Part shown: positions 35,501-45,750 of the stretch, piece after piece | Layout: every line of letters starts with the position of its first letter | How positions within the stretch are numbered: position 1 is the first letter of the stretch | Source: Zea mays | Lineage: Eukaryota; Streptophyta; Magnoliopsida; Poales; Poaceae | Length of the DNA: 64,000 bases | Assembly (NCBI RefSeq): GCF_902167145.1 | Contig: NC_050101.1 | Span: forward strand, 112,621,789 to 112,685,788 | Direction: 5' to 3' | Position numbers and translations under genes: made by a program | The notes under the pieces: generated by a model | The model's database searches: none | What the model saw: the letters and a program-made list of their open reading frames with translations, nothing else | What the model was told of the DNA's origin: nothing

Positions 35501-38500
35501 GGATCCGCTCCTGCGCCCAGGTCGCGGACGGTCTTTGCCGCCATAGAGAGCACTGCCAGACGGTTCATCTCCAGTGTTTGGCGCCCATATCGGCGCCAAC
35601 ACACTTTTTGGCGACTCCGCTGGGGACTAGGTGTCTAGATCTACTAAAAATCAGGCCCTCAAATGGTCGGTTCTAAAGATCACACCGATATCTCCCCAGA
35701 CAATATCCTTAGGCCGGCTGTAGAAAGCCTGTCGATCGATGAGCAGCAACTATATGAAGACTTGATGAGTCAAGTGAGGGAAGACGCATGTCGCCATAGC
35801 GCCAAGGCCGAGGAGGAGGCGACAGAGAAATTCTTATCATACTTCACGGTGGATTGCCACCAGAAGATTACCAAGCATGGAGAGATCGAGATTGCATTCT
35901 TCTTACCTTCGCTTCAAATCTCAAATGTAAGTAAATCTGACGACATCCAATCTATTAAGCAACAACAAGATGAAATGAAACAACAGATTGGGGGTTGGAA
36001 GAAACAATTAGAGAAGTAACACGCACATTTGAGAAATTTGTTGCTCCTAGTTTTTCGTCATACGAAACTAGCAATAGGATATCTATGTCTAATACATCGT
36101 TAACAAATGGGGATTCGCAGCCCTAGCCATTGTACGGTATGCCGATGAATTCATATCCAGGGCAAATTCCACCACCGTCGTCCCTACTTAACAGATCAGC
36201 GACTCTGGATATGACCGGACCGTCCGCATCTAATCGCGGACCGTCTGACCTTAACGTGGACAGTCTGGCTCTCCCTGTCGGACAGTCTGGACCCACGCCA
36301 GGACCATCACGTGCCCCCCCCGGTGGTAGCAAACATGACCGAACAATCTGGGTATATCCACGGACCGTTCGTTAGTACAACTTACTTACCATTCGTTTCT
36401 CAGCGTTCTTTTGATCTTGTTCACTCTGATATATGGGGTCCTGCTTCTTTTGTTTCTAAAAGGGGCCATCGTTACTACCATACTTTATCGTTTTTATAGA
36501 TGTTTTTCTCGCCACATGGATTTATTTCATGAAACATCGTAGTGATGCTTTATCCATTTATAAGACTTTCTCTGCTATGGTCCGCACTTATTTTTACATA
36601 TCTATTTGTGTCTTTTGTGCTGACCTGTAGGTGAGTATCTCTCTAATGTTCTTTCTCAGGTACTTTCTAAGCAAGAGACTCTTGCCCAAATTTCATGTTC
36701 TGGCACTCATGCTCAAAATGGTTTGGTTGAGTGCAAGCATCGTCATCTTCTTGAGACTGCCCGTGCTCTTATGTTTGTCTCTTCTATTCCTCACTTTTGG
36801 GCCGAGGCTATCTCTAGTCCAACTCGACTAACATTCATCCTTAGCTCTTTAGGGAGGGATTCTTTTGAGCGTCTTTGATTATCATCTTCATGACTCGGAT
36901 GGTGAACCTCTTGAGGATCCTACTCGTTATCGACACATTTGTAGAGAGTCTTGTTTACTTCGGTGTCACTCATCTGGACATTTTATATTCTGTACATATT
37001 CTAAGTCAGTTTGTTTCTGCTCCCACCCAGCTCCACTACAGTCACTTGCTTCTTGCCCTATGATATCTTTGAGATACTATATATAGACATCTATTCTTTT
37101 CACGCTCTAGCTCTTTAAAACTTCAAGCTTATTTTGATGTTATCTGGGCTAGTGATTTCTCTGATCTTCGATCCCTTTCTGCCTATTGTGTTTTTCTTGG
37201 TGGTTCCCTCGTTGCTTGGAAGACTAAGAAGTAGGTAGTCGTTTCTCGTTCAAGTGCATATGCTGAGTTGCGTGCTATGACTCTTGTGACTATAGAGGTT
37301 ACTTGGTTACTGTGGTTGCTTGAGGATTTTAGTGTTTCTATTTGTACGCCGACTCCTCTTTTACCTGACAATATAAGTACTATTAGTATTGCTCGTGATC
37401 CGGTCAAGCATGAGCTTACTAAGCAAATAGGTGTTGATGCCTATTAGACACGTGCATAGGTTCAGGATAATATGACTGATCTTCGCTATGTGGTTTGAGA
37501 TCTTCAGTTGGCTGATTTATTTACGAAGGCATAAACTAGAGCTCTACAAAGTGTGTTGTGATCCACCTTGAGTCTGAGGGGAGCGTTAGGTGTTTATGCA
37601 TGTGCCCTTGTTGCATTCGGTCTCATATAGAATCCTTGTTAGATGTCTATACACGTGCCCTTGACTCCTTGTTATATTCGGTCTCATAGAGTTCTTGTTC
37701 TCCACGGTCTCTATCCTATATCGTTTTATATATTTGGGCCTAGTACCCTCATATTGAATATAGTGCAATCCATAACAGAAAAGACGATTGTTTTCAAGTT
37801 CTATGTGCCCAATTCAGCATTGCTATTACTATGTTATCCTTTATTTCAAATGTTAGCCTTTAACTGTTCTCTTTAAATGTGACCTTCACAAGAAAACATG
37901 GAATTTAATTTTTAAAATTATTGCAGGTTCTATGGAAAGGTCTTGGTCTGGAGGATGGAAATGCTGTTGGAACTTGGCAGAGGTATGCCCATATGCATAT
38001 TCCTTGTATGTAAAGTAACATCTTGGGGATTTTTCTTGATCAAGTCTATACAAAGACACAAAGTTTTATCCTCAGTATAATGTAGATTGTAGGACAGAAA
38101 TTGGTACCTCATCTTGCTACAAATTAGGGGAAAATATTGATGCTAGCACATAGACCAAACATTAGAGTGTTGGGCTAGTATCATGATTTGTGTAGCACTA
38201 ATACAGATACACTTATCAGTATCAAGTGCATAAAGATGCGTGGATACACCATTTTTCTAAAGAAACCGATATATGGATAAAAAACTTGGTCGGGGAGGGT
38301 AAGACCACCCTCGCAGTATTTCATTAATAGAAGGCCGCAACAACGTCCCGACCGATAAACCCCCAGGGCTTGAAGGGGGTGTCCGACTGGGTGAGGTCGG
38401 CACTCCTAGGGCTTGAAGTGTCCGAGGGAAGGTGACATTGATGCTGCTGCCACCATCCACCAGCACCTTCTTGCTCGGTTTTCCCTAATCACCGGATCGA

Positions 38501-41500
38501 CAAGCAGGGGGTACTTGTCAGGGTGATCAAAGTTGAGCCATTGGTTGGCCCAGCTGAAGGAGATTGATAATAGACGCGGCCCGATCTTCCGTGAGATACG
38601 ATAACTTGATTGAGTGGAGATCTCGACGTTGATGATCCAAGGCTCCGAGCGAACGGTTCCTCGCAATCACTACACCACGGCTCCGTTGGTTATCACCCGT
38701 GACACACGAATGACCTCGCCACGAAGGCTTATCCCTGCAAGCGCAATCAAGAACACAAGCAAGAACAGGAAAGAAACGCAACCAAAATTGTATTGATTAC
38801 GAGATGGGGTCTCACAAGCCGATGACGGCGACACTTTTCGATGACAGAATTGATCTAAGCAAAACCCAAACCTAAATGTGGCGGCGGCTGCTGAATAAAT
38901 AGAGTATTAGGGCGTGCGTGACCCTTGGACTCGCCCCTAATGGGCTCCGACGCGATACACGGCCCAACGGCCCAACAGACGGTATCGCATCACCAAAACA
39001 GAATCTGAACGTTGACTTGTTTCGACGATTCCCGTTGACTCCGGATGAATTTTAGGGTGGAACCAGTTGGGTTGGTTAGATAATCTCGTTATCTTTCCAA
39101 CCATATCCAGTCCGTCGCAATCGGAGTCCGGATGCATCTTGGGCGTCCATTTTAGTGCAGACTAGTCCTGGAACCCGAGATGGAGTCGCAGCCGACTCGG
39201 ACTTGATTTCCTTCCTGTTGTGGACGCCCTTGCTGCTCCTCCTTAACACCTTTGCCTTTCCCAAGTCCTCGTTGGTCGTCTCCAAGGTACCTAATCATCA
39301 AAACATCCATGGCCCCAAGTGTAAGCTTTGAAACACAATTGACTAGGGTAGAACTTACCTGAAAATTTAGTTGTCGTGCACGAGATCGTGTTATCGGTCC
39401 ATTCATTGTATGTATAGAAGTGATGTCCTCATCAGAGATGGTGTGTTCTGACCACCGATACGAGGTTGGGGCGCTGTTGGTGGCCACCAGGACCTGCCAA
39501 TCGGTGAGCTTCTGTTGCCTCCTGCTTTCCTGCGTCCCGTACCCCCCGAAGATGACATTGACTTCCCTGTCGATGCGCGGAAAAGCCCCGCCACCCCCTC
39601 CACCCTACTGCTGAGGTTGGCCCGGCTCGGGGGGCTCTCTCGTGGTGGGGGAGGTGGTAGCGGTTGGAACGGTCGGCCATGCCCGACGGAGTTCTTGAAG
39701 TCTCGGCAATTTCATAGAGTATGGCACATCTCCTTGTGGTACGGACACTGGGAGTCGAGGATCTCGTCCAGCGTCCGTACCCTGCCGCGGGACCGAGTAG
39801 GTGGCGGCCCAACAGCGTACATATATCTAGTAGACTGAACATACAAACTTAATGGTCGGAACAAAATAGCAACGGGTATCAATAGCAGAATCAATTATTT
39901 TATTTGAACCCATTGAATTTCCAAAGTAATTAACAACGATGATTTTATTATTGCCCCATCATGAACTCCCGGTTTTGTTTACCAGACAGGCTCTTGCTGT
40001 TTTATATAATACAATATCTTAGATTCCTTGTACACCACTGTTGATCACATACATTGTATTTGCATTTTGTTTGATGGTTATTTTATCAATGAAATTGTTT
40101 CTATTTGTAAATTAAAATTAGGAGAATTTGGAAAATACCACCACAAGGGCCACCTTAGTTGTAAACTACCGTAAGTGTTTCTATGACATTTGGTGACAAC
40201 GCCTACATGTCATCCTCACATGATCACATCATATGGGCATATGGTGTTTTCTACATATGAGCATCTTTGTGATGGAATCCTCTTAATTTGAAATTTCTTT
40301 TTCTTGTAAGCATTTATTTGTTACATTCTTACTCCCACTCTTTTCTTTGTTTTCTTAAGCAGTAAGCGCATGAAAACTCATTTCTTGTTATGCAGGAATT
40401 GTGAAAAGGTTCTATTAGGTATAGGAGGTGGTCACTATGTTCCTCGTCACATGGATATTGTCATGTAAGCACTGAGATAAAAGTTATTCTTGAAAGCAAT
40501 TTCTAATTATATGTTGTCTCCCCTGTATATATTTTTTTGTATGTTAGCACTTCTAATCTTAAAAGATCGTCATACTTTGCTTTCTAGAAGTGAAAGGAAG
40601 AAACAAATTCTGATGAAATATTACTTTCCAACTCTTTTGGTGAAACAACAAATTTATACGACACCAAGACAAGGTGTTGTCTTATTAACCTTGGGGATGT
40701 GAGAAGATAAAACCTCTATTACCAGATATGACTTGATATATAGATTCATGGGCTATGTGTGGGATCTGGTCTGACTAGTTGCAAACAAACACTGTTTGAA
40801 CCACGAACCAGTTAAACATGCAAATTCAGTTTAACTGCTGTGGTATGGTGCAGTTTGACAGGTTGAGTGGGTTGGAACCGAACCATGTACCTGCCTAGTT
40901 AAGAGTGTTGATTGATGCTGATGTGGGTGTGATCAATCCTAGTTTCCTATTTAATTCCTCTGGACTGATGCAGAATCTGTCCTGTGGTGGATCTGTTGTC
41001 AGTGGGAACATTTTCATTGTTAACTGATTTTTCATTCTCTGGAAAATGGTGAGAGCTGTCTCAGCTGAGTCACTAGGCCGCGGGTTCAAAACAACCTGTC
41101 TACATTTATGAGGAAAAGGCTTGTCTCGTTTTATACCTTCCCCAAATCCAGTCATGTGGGAGTCTCCGGCACAGGGTCTGCCCAACTGACTTTTCATTCG
41201 CAATTTTCTTAGTTAATGCATGCTTGTTCTACTGAAGAGCAGAAATTAGTATTTTGATGTACACAAGGAACATATATTCTAACTGCCTCATTTTTCAAAT
41301 ATTTCAGCAAAGATGGTGTATGGGTCGGTCATTTACTCTCTGGTTACTCCTTGCCAATGGACATGTCGTCGCAAGTAAATGTAAAGAGTTCTGAAGAGGT
41401 TGCTGGAATGTGGAAGCACTCCATCAAAGTTTCTTATGAAGCAACAAAGGCAGCATTTCCTGGTGGTGAAGTTATCGCGCATCTTGATCACAAGTAAGTG

Positions 41501-41923
41501 CCCCAGCCAGTTTTTGGTGCATCTAATAATCTATTAAAGACGTTACCTTCACTGCATTTGTTTGGTTATTTTTTAGCCTATGTAGCTACTGTAGTTTTGG
41601 ACCACAAAACCCTTGCTCGTAATTTCGAATGTAATCACCAACAAGAAAATTCTTTATTTGACACTAGTAAAGTTCATGGTTCATTTCTTGGCTCTCAAAA
41701 ATATAAATCTTCTTTATTTGAAAACAAGGAAATTTCCGCACACAATGATGTTTCTATCAGCTGTGCAGCTAGTCCATGGTTGTACGGTCACCCTGTTCTA
41801 AAACGGCATCTCTTGGCGTTTAATTTCCTGTCCAGGAGCTTCAAGGGCTGGCAGAAGAATGCTGTTACATGCTTCTTGCAGGAGCAGAACATCAGGATAG
41901 GAAAGCCTAGCGATTTCCTGTGA
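29527..41923 (+). CDS. GEK1: D-aminoacyl-tRNA deacylase, GEKO1/DTD2 type
   Basis: Nine exons: 29,527-29,628; 31,731-31,914; 32,282-32,424; 32,497-32,560; 33,713-33,765; 37,927-37,982; 40,396-40,464; 41,308-41,493; 41,836-41,923. They sum to 945 nt, 314 aa, with every phase agreeing and GT-AG at every intron. The protein starts [20 protein letters not shown] and contains [49 protein letters not shown] and [14 protein letters not shown], the hallmarks of the archaeal/plant deacylase family of usual length (about 315 aa). It hydrolyses D-aminoacyl-tRNAs, recycling the tRNA; Arabidopsis GEK1 also confers ethanol/acetaldehyde tolerance. Intron 2 has a weak acceptor (tataaag), but the only nearby alternative AG breaks the frame. 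Introns 1, 4, 5, 6 and 7 carry transposons. It appears intact and probably functional. Confidence 0.93.
30190..30660. mobile_element. MITE-like element in GEK1 intron 1
   Basis: The left end ggcctgtttggatccactag and the right end (complement of ctagtggatccaaacatgtc) are inverted repeats. Inside are further copies of the same motif (tgtttggatacc, catccaaacagg, catccaaacatgcc), so a second related element is probably nested. The inside is rich in agctaatta words. No clear target duplication was found. Confidence 0.55.
30700..31253 (+). repeat. LINE 3' fragment in GEK1 intron 1, split by a small Helitron
   Basis: The sequence ttttttccttcttaatac...tga, then after the Helitron tatagatacgcagctctcctgcgtattcaag and a run of nine A residues, is the common 3' tail of grass LINEs. 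The left limit is a guess. The tail is interrupted exactly at 30,966-31,218. No reverse transcriptase is present, so it is a 5'-truncated copy. Confidence 0.5.
30966..31218 (-). mobile_element. 253-bp non-autonomous Helitron
   Basis: On the minus strand the 5' end is TCTATACTACTATATTAAG (from 31,218) and the 3' end is ggcaacgcatgagcacataccTAG (to 30,966), the same 3' signature as the large Helitron. It is flanked by A on one side and T on the other with no duplication, as Helitrons insert. Its removal restores a continuous LINE tail. A 164-codon ORF crossing it is not a gene. Confidence 0.8.
32622..32760 (-). repeat. Au-like SINE in GEK1 intron 4
   Basis: Read on the minus strand it begins gaagggcaggcctcgtgcag (A-box region), passes tgagagctgtctcac and ends in the cagaccccactcatgtggga block, the layout of the tRNA-derived Au SINE family of grasses. 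The B box is degenerate (ggttgcaaac). It has an opposite-strand relative in intron 7. Confidence 0.65.
34582..34773 (+). repeat. 5' LTR of the intron 5 Copia element
   Basis: 192 bp, tgttagatgcc to gatacatagca. It contains an internal repeat of ttagatgtctatgcatgtgtcc and gttcggtctcat. Confidence 0.78.
34840..36375 (+). mobile_element. Gypsy-type fragment: LTR end, primer site and partial gag
   Basis: A TATA-like ctttatatagatg lies near 35,150, and the LTR ends ...ggcgccaaca at about 35,604, followed by tggcgactccgctgggga, the primer-site region seen in maize Gypsy elements. An ATG at 35,663 opens a 118-codon gag-like frame ([31 protein letters not shown]) that stops at 36,019; gag-like sequence with gacc-gtc repeats resumes to about 36,375. 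No pol. The 5' edge inside the Copia element is uncertain. Confidence 0.6.
36385..37560 (+). pseudogene. Copia pol remnants (integrase, RNase H)
   Basis: Short in-frame blocks with many stops: an integrase core start ([20 protein letters not shown]), then after a gap an RNase H domain ([32 protein letters not shown]). The normal distance is shortened, so reverse transcriptase has been deleted. Confidence 0.7.
37584..37777 (+). repeat. 3' LTR of the intron 5 Copia element
   Basis: 194 bp, matching the 5' LTR with substitutions and small length changes, including the doubled ttagatgtctat/cggtctcat block. It is preceded by the purine tract gagtctgagggga and followed by the duplication gaaaa. 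Confidence 0.75.
38270..39845 (-). mobile_element. antisense Gypsy gag/protease fragment in GEK1 intron 6, interrupted
   Basis: On the minus strand, gag-like sequence ([16 protein letters not shown] near 39,745; INVIFGG-like REVNVIFGG near 39,555; YRWSEHTI near 39,440) leads, after a foreign block, to [15 protein letters not shown] (near 38,530) and the aspartic protease motif LVDGGSS (near 38,460). The block between about 38,570 and 39,425 carries another retroelement's peptide ([17 protein letters not shown]). Frameshifts and stops are frequent, and LTRs were not found. Confidence 0.6.
41047..41190 (+). repeat. Au-like SINE in GEK1 intron 7
   Basis: The order gtgagagctgtctcagctgagtcac, then the B-box-like gcgggttcaaaac, then aggcttgtctcgttttat-ccttcccc-a, then catgtgggagtctccggcac is the Au SINE layout in plus orientation. 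It pairs antiparallel with the copy at 32,622-32,760. Confidence 0.7.
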
Positions 41924-42015
41924 CGTGCTACGACAGTGCTGGACAGGACAGGTGGAGAGGCTGTGAATGCTTGAGCTGATTTCCCTATGCGCACGCTGAA
42001 TAAATATGAGACATA

Positions 42016-42141
42016 GGGGCTGTTTGGTTCGTGGCTAAATGTGTCATACTTTGCCTAAGGTTAGTCGTTCGAATTGAATAACTAACCTTAGTTAGAAAAG
42101 TTAGTCAAAATGTGGTAAATTAGGCTCAAACCAAACAGCCC
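42016..42141. mobile_element. short MITE-like foldback downstream of GEK1
   Basis: Ends ggggctgtttggttcg and the complement of caaaccaaacagccc enclose 126 bp with further inverted homology (actaaccttagttag). Flanks contain ata/tat, so a 3-bp duplication is possible but its register is unclear. It starts about 90 bp after the GEK1 stop and may lie in the 3' untranslated region. Confidence 0.55.
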
Positions 42142-42692
42142 TATAGTAAGACTCGATCCTTAATGCGGTTCAAGAGCTTGAATTTGCCGTTAGCCCGCAT
42201 GCATGCATTCCCTGGCCCTGAGGCCGGGCGGCCGGCCGGTACCAGCAAACTAGTAGCGTTGGTACGGTACGACGACTGACTGATTGGGGTACGGCCGGCG
42301 CGCTAATAATCACGTAGTACTGCAGCCATGAATCCGTTCACCTTGTTGCTAACCGTTTTCACGCGACGGGCCGGCCGGTCCTGACAGGCGATGGAGGACA
42401 AGGCAAGGCAACCACCACCCTCACACTAAAGCTGCTGCCCCAGGCCGGCCGCCCGCACTTTCCAGTGACGCGCGCGCGTACGGAAACTACGGATACAGAT
42501 GGAGTGATGAGCGAGTAGTGTCAGCGAGCGAGCGAGCGAGCAGCAGGCAGCGTTCCTGTAGCTGAAGGTTCCATGCTGCAACCTGCGATGCGAGTGAGGT
42601 GAGGAGGAAGCTAGGAAGAACTCACTGTTACTGACACACGTATCTGTGTGGAGCCCAACCGAAGGAAACTACTGTAAATTAAAAAGTACTAC

Positions 42693-42924
42693 GGGGGTGT
42701 TTGGTTGCTCCTGCTAAAGTTTAGCCCGGGTCACATCAAGCGTTTGACTTTTAAATAGGAGTATGAAATATAGACCCAACCAACTGGACTAGATTCGTCT
42801 CGTCTTTTAATCTTCGGCTGACAAATTAGTTTTATAATCCGACTACATTTAATACCCGGAACGGAGGTTCAAACATTCGATGGAACAGATGCTAAATTTT
42901 AGCGGGGTGTAACCAAACACCCCC
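42693..42924. mobile_element. MITE upstream of the ERF gene
   Basis: 232-bp element with inverted ends gggggtgtttggtt and aaccaaacaccccc, and second-tier inverted homology (tgctaaa/tttagc). A 3-bp duplication tac flanks it (42,690-42,692 and 42,925-42,927). The ends and 3-bp TSD fit a PIF/Harbinger or related family. Confidence 0.65.
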
Positions 42925-43406
42925 TACGTACTACCTGTGCTGTACTTACAGTACCGGCCGGGCCGCATTGAATTGGGCGTGGTGGACAAGACAAGGGCAG
43001 GGGGGCAGCGAGGAGTGAGCCCCGCGCCCGCCATTGATCGTGTCCAGCTCGATGCTTCCGCTTTCTGTGTTGCCATTGCCACGCGATGATGATAGCGTGG
43101 CGGATGGATTGCTCACTCAGCTAATACGGTTGCATTGCATATATCCCTGGCTCTGGCCGGCTAGCTGCTGCTGCCCCCATCAATAAATGAGGTCGCCAAC
43201 GCCAAGCGCGTAGGAGTACGTACGTACGTACGTAGGTGGGGGGAGTAGTTAATTAGCCAGCCAGCGAGCGAGGGTGGGTATCAGTGCCACCCGCCACACA
43301 CACTTCACCGACAGCGCATCCCACAAGTGACGAGCCCAACCTCCCTCCTCCGTCTGCTAGTCTGCTGGAGTACTACAACGAGTCTTCTCGTGCAGTGCAG
43401 TCTAGG

Positions 43407-43932
43407 TAGGGCTGGCCAAAAAAAACCCGTAACCCGAACTCGAAATATCTAAAATCGAACCCAAAATACCTAAAACCGAACCTGAAATACCCGAAACCCG
43501 AATTTTGTTCGGGATTTCGGGTAGCAACTTGCAAAACCCGAATTTATTTCGGGTAATTCGGGTATCACAATCGGGTACCCGAAATACCCGAACTTTCATG
43601 TATCATGTACTCATGTCATGCTTAATTATTAATTTGTATATTTATAATTATGTGTAAGTGTGCATAACTTGTGATTGTAGATTGCTTGTGTTTTATATGT
43701 CCATGTATATCATTATTCAAACTATATTTTTATACTAATTTAATAGGGTGTATGTGTTTTTATGAAGCCGACACAATAGTTCGGGTAGTTCGGGAATACC
43801 CGAACCCAAACTCGAAATTTTGGGTACCCGAATTTTCGGGTATTGCAAAACCCGTTGTAATTTCGGGTGTCGATTCCCAAAACCCGAATTACCCGACCCG
43901 AATTTTTTAGGTAACCCGAACGCCCACCCTTA
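43407..43932. mobile_element. hAT-like non-autonomous element in the ERF upstream region
   Basis: Inverted ends tagggctggcca and the complement of cgcccaccctta, with the 8-bp flanks agtctagg (43,399-43,406) and agtctatg (43,933-43,940), one mismatch. The inside is dominated by aacccgaa/ttcgggt words. It is the same structural type as the two elements at 20,054-21,095. It ends about 1 kb before the ERF start codon. Confidence 0.75.
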
Positions 43933-44925
43933 AGTCTATGCTCTGGATCAGTTTCAGATCCTTAAAAACCAGCTTTTTTTTGTTTTACATTTCCAGTACT
44001 CACTAGTTCCTAAAATAAATCTGGATTCTGACAGGGAGGTGCCTCGGTTTCTAAAGAGTCTAGCTTCATACGTATCCATTGCTCTCCCCTCTGGCGTCAT
44101 TTATTATATATATTCTTTTGGATCATATAAAAATATACTACTCGCAAAGGCTGGATGTCGATCGCTTACTAATATGCCAACAAAAAACCGGCGCAACAAA
44201 CTGCCAAAAAATGGCACCTTCCTTTAGATACCACCACTAAGTTTTGAAGTGACAAAAAAAAACAGATTGTTGAAAAGTGACGGATGCATACAACAGGCCG
44301 GGCCCTTTAATTAGTCGTACGTACTACCATCATCTGTCACTCCCATGCTTCGGGGTCCTGATGACCTCCTGTATATATGTTACTGCTACTACCGGCCCCA
44401 CGTACCAGCGGCAGCCGCCATGGATTACTACTTATGGTGGGGGGTAGTCACGTCACACACACGGGGAGGCACCTAGAGCAGTAGAGCTAGCAGCACTGAC
44501 TCAAAATCAAAAGTGTGTTCCTGTACTCCTTCCTAGCTACTCTGAATGCGGCATTGCAGTGAGAGCACCCTAATCTAATCTTACTACTGGCTTTCCCTCG
44601 TACTCCGTACACTGCGGGTGTAGCTTTTATTTTATATTATATTCACCGGAACGGCGCAGGGAAGCAGGCATCATCTACACATACACACACACACCCCAGT
44701 CCTGGCTGATCCGGAGGCATTCACTCACTCACTGCTGCTGCTCACAGTGCTCGCGTCCGGCTCGCACCGCTCTGCAGACGACTGCCTCCTCTGTCCTTCC
44801 TTCCTTCCTTCCCTTGCCAGTGGCAGGCAGAGGATCTGCAGTGCCTGCCGTCCAGCGCCAGCCCGACCGACCCCTCCTGCCGCACAGCACAGAGGGAGGG
44901 GGGAAACGCAGGATCATCAGCTAGC

Positions 44926-45750
44926 ATGGTGCAGCAGTCAAAGAAGAAGAAGTTCCGCGGCGTCAGGCAGCGCCACTGGGGCTCCTGGGTCTCCGAGATC
45001 AGGCACCCGCTGCTGTAAGAACCAACCGAACCGACACACACCTGCAGTGTTCTTGTGCCGTTCATTCTCTCTCTTTCGCCATGCATGTGTTCTTCTGATG
45101 ACGACGGCCGAATTCAACGTGTGCACGCGTTCTTGTGCGTACGCAGCAAGAGGAGGGTGTGGCTGGGCACCTTCGATACCGCGGAGGAGGCGGCGCGGGC
45201 GTACGACGAGGCCGCCGTCCTCATGAGCGGCCGCAACGCCAAGACCAACTTCCCCGTAGTGCCCTGCGGCAGGACGCGCGGCGGCGGCGGCGGCGCCTCG
45301 TCCGGCAACAACACCAACGCCAGCGCCAGCGCCAGCGCCAGCACCAGCACCAGCAGCCTGTCGCAGTCGCAGGTCCTCAGCGCCAAGCTCCGCAGGTGCT
45401 GCAAGGCGCCGTCGCCGTCGCTCACCTGCCTCCGCCTCGACCCGGAGAGGTCCCACATCGGCGTCTGGCACAAGGGCGCCGGCGCGCGCGCCGACTCCAG
45501 CTGGGTCATGACCGTCCAGCTCAGCGACAAGGACGCCGCGCCGGCGCCCAGCGCCACGTCGTCCACGGCCACGACGGCGACGGCTGCCTCGCCTCCTCCG
45601 GTGGTGGTGGTGGACGACGAGGAGAGGATCGCGCTGCAGATGATCGAGGAGCTGCTGGGCGGCGGCGGCGGCGGCGGCCCGGTCTCGCACCCGCATGGGA
45701 ATGGTGGGATGCTCCAGATCGCGGCAGCAGGCGGCGGCCTCGTCATCTGA
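44926..45750 (+). CDS. WIN1/SHN: AP2/ERF transcription factor, WIN1/SHINE clade
   Basis: Two exons, 44,926-45,014 and 45,147-45,750, give 693 nt and 230 aa with GT-AG splicing. The single AP2 domain spans about residues 9-67 ([20 protein letters not shown], then [20 protein letters not shown], then [10 protein letters not shown]); the intron falls inside the domain at the position typical of SHINE genes. The SHINE middle motif ([42 protein letters not shown]) and the C-terminal motif [13 protein letters not shown] are present. It should be a nuclear activator of cutin and wax genes. Residues about 80-100 contain a (Ala-Ser)n/(Thr-Ser)n run from a gccagc microsatellite, and Gly runs flank it. 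The ATG follows a C/T-rich leader; no upstream in-frame ATG competes. It looks intact. Confidence 0.93.

Larger units (their letters stand above)
34582..37777 (+). mobile_element. decayed Copia element in GEK1 intron 5
   Basis: Two short LTRs (34,582-34,773 and 37,584-37,777) are flanked by a perfect 5-bp duplication gaaaa (34,577-34,581 and 37,778-37,782). A tRNA-Met-like primer site follows the left LTR (tggcatacaaagc). Remnants of integrase ([11 protein letters not shown] near 36,405) and RNase H ([13 protein letters not shown] near 37,250; ADLFTKA near 37,510) are on the plus strand with many stops. The reverse transcriptase is missing. A Gypsy fragment occupies the 5' half (about 34,840-36,375). 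Confidence 0.82.
42145..44925. other. intergenic region and SHINE promoter
   Basis: No gene between GEK1 and the ERF gene. Besides two DNA elements (42,693-42,924 and 43,407-43,932) it has simple repeats: gcga repeats near 42,525-42,540 and tacg repeats at 43,218-43,232. The last few hundred bases have a T/A-rich patch (tttattttatattatatt, about 44,627-44,643) that may contain the core promoter, and a C/T-rich leader (ttccttccttcc). Confidence 0.45.
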
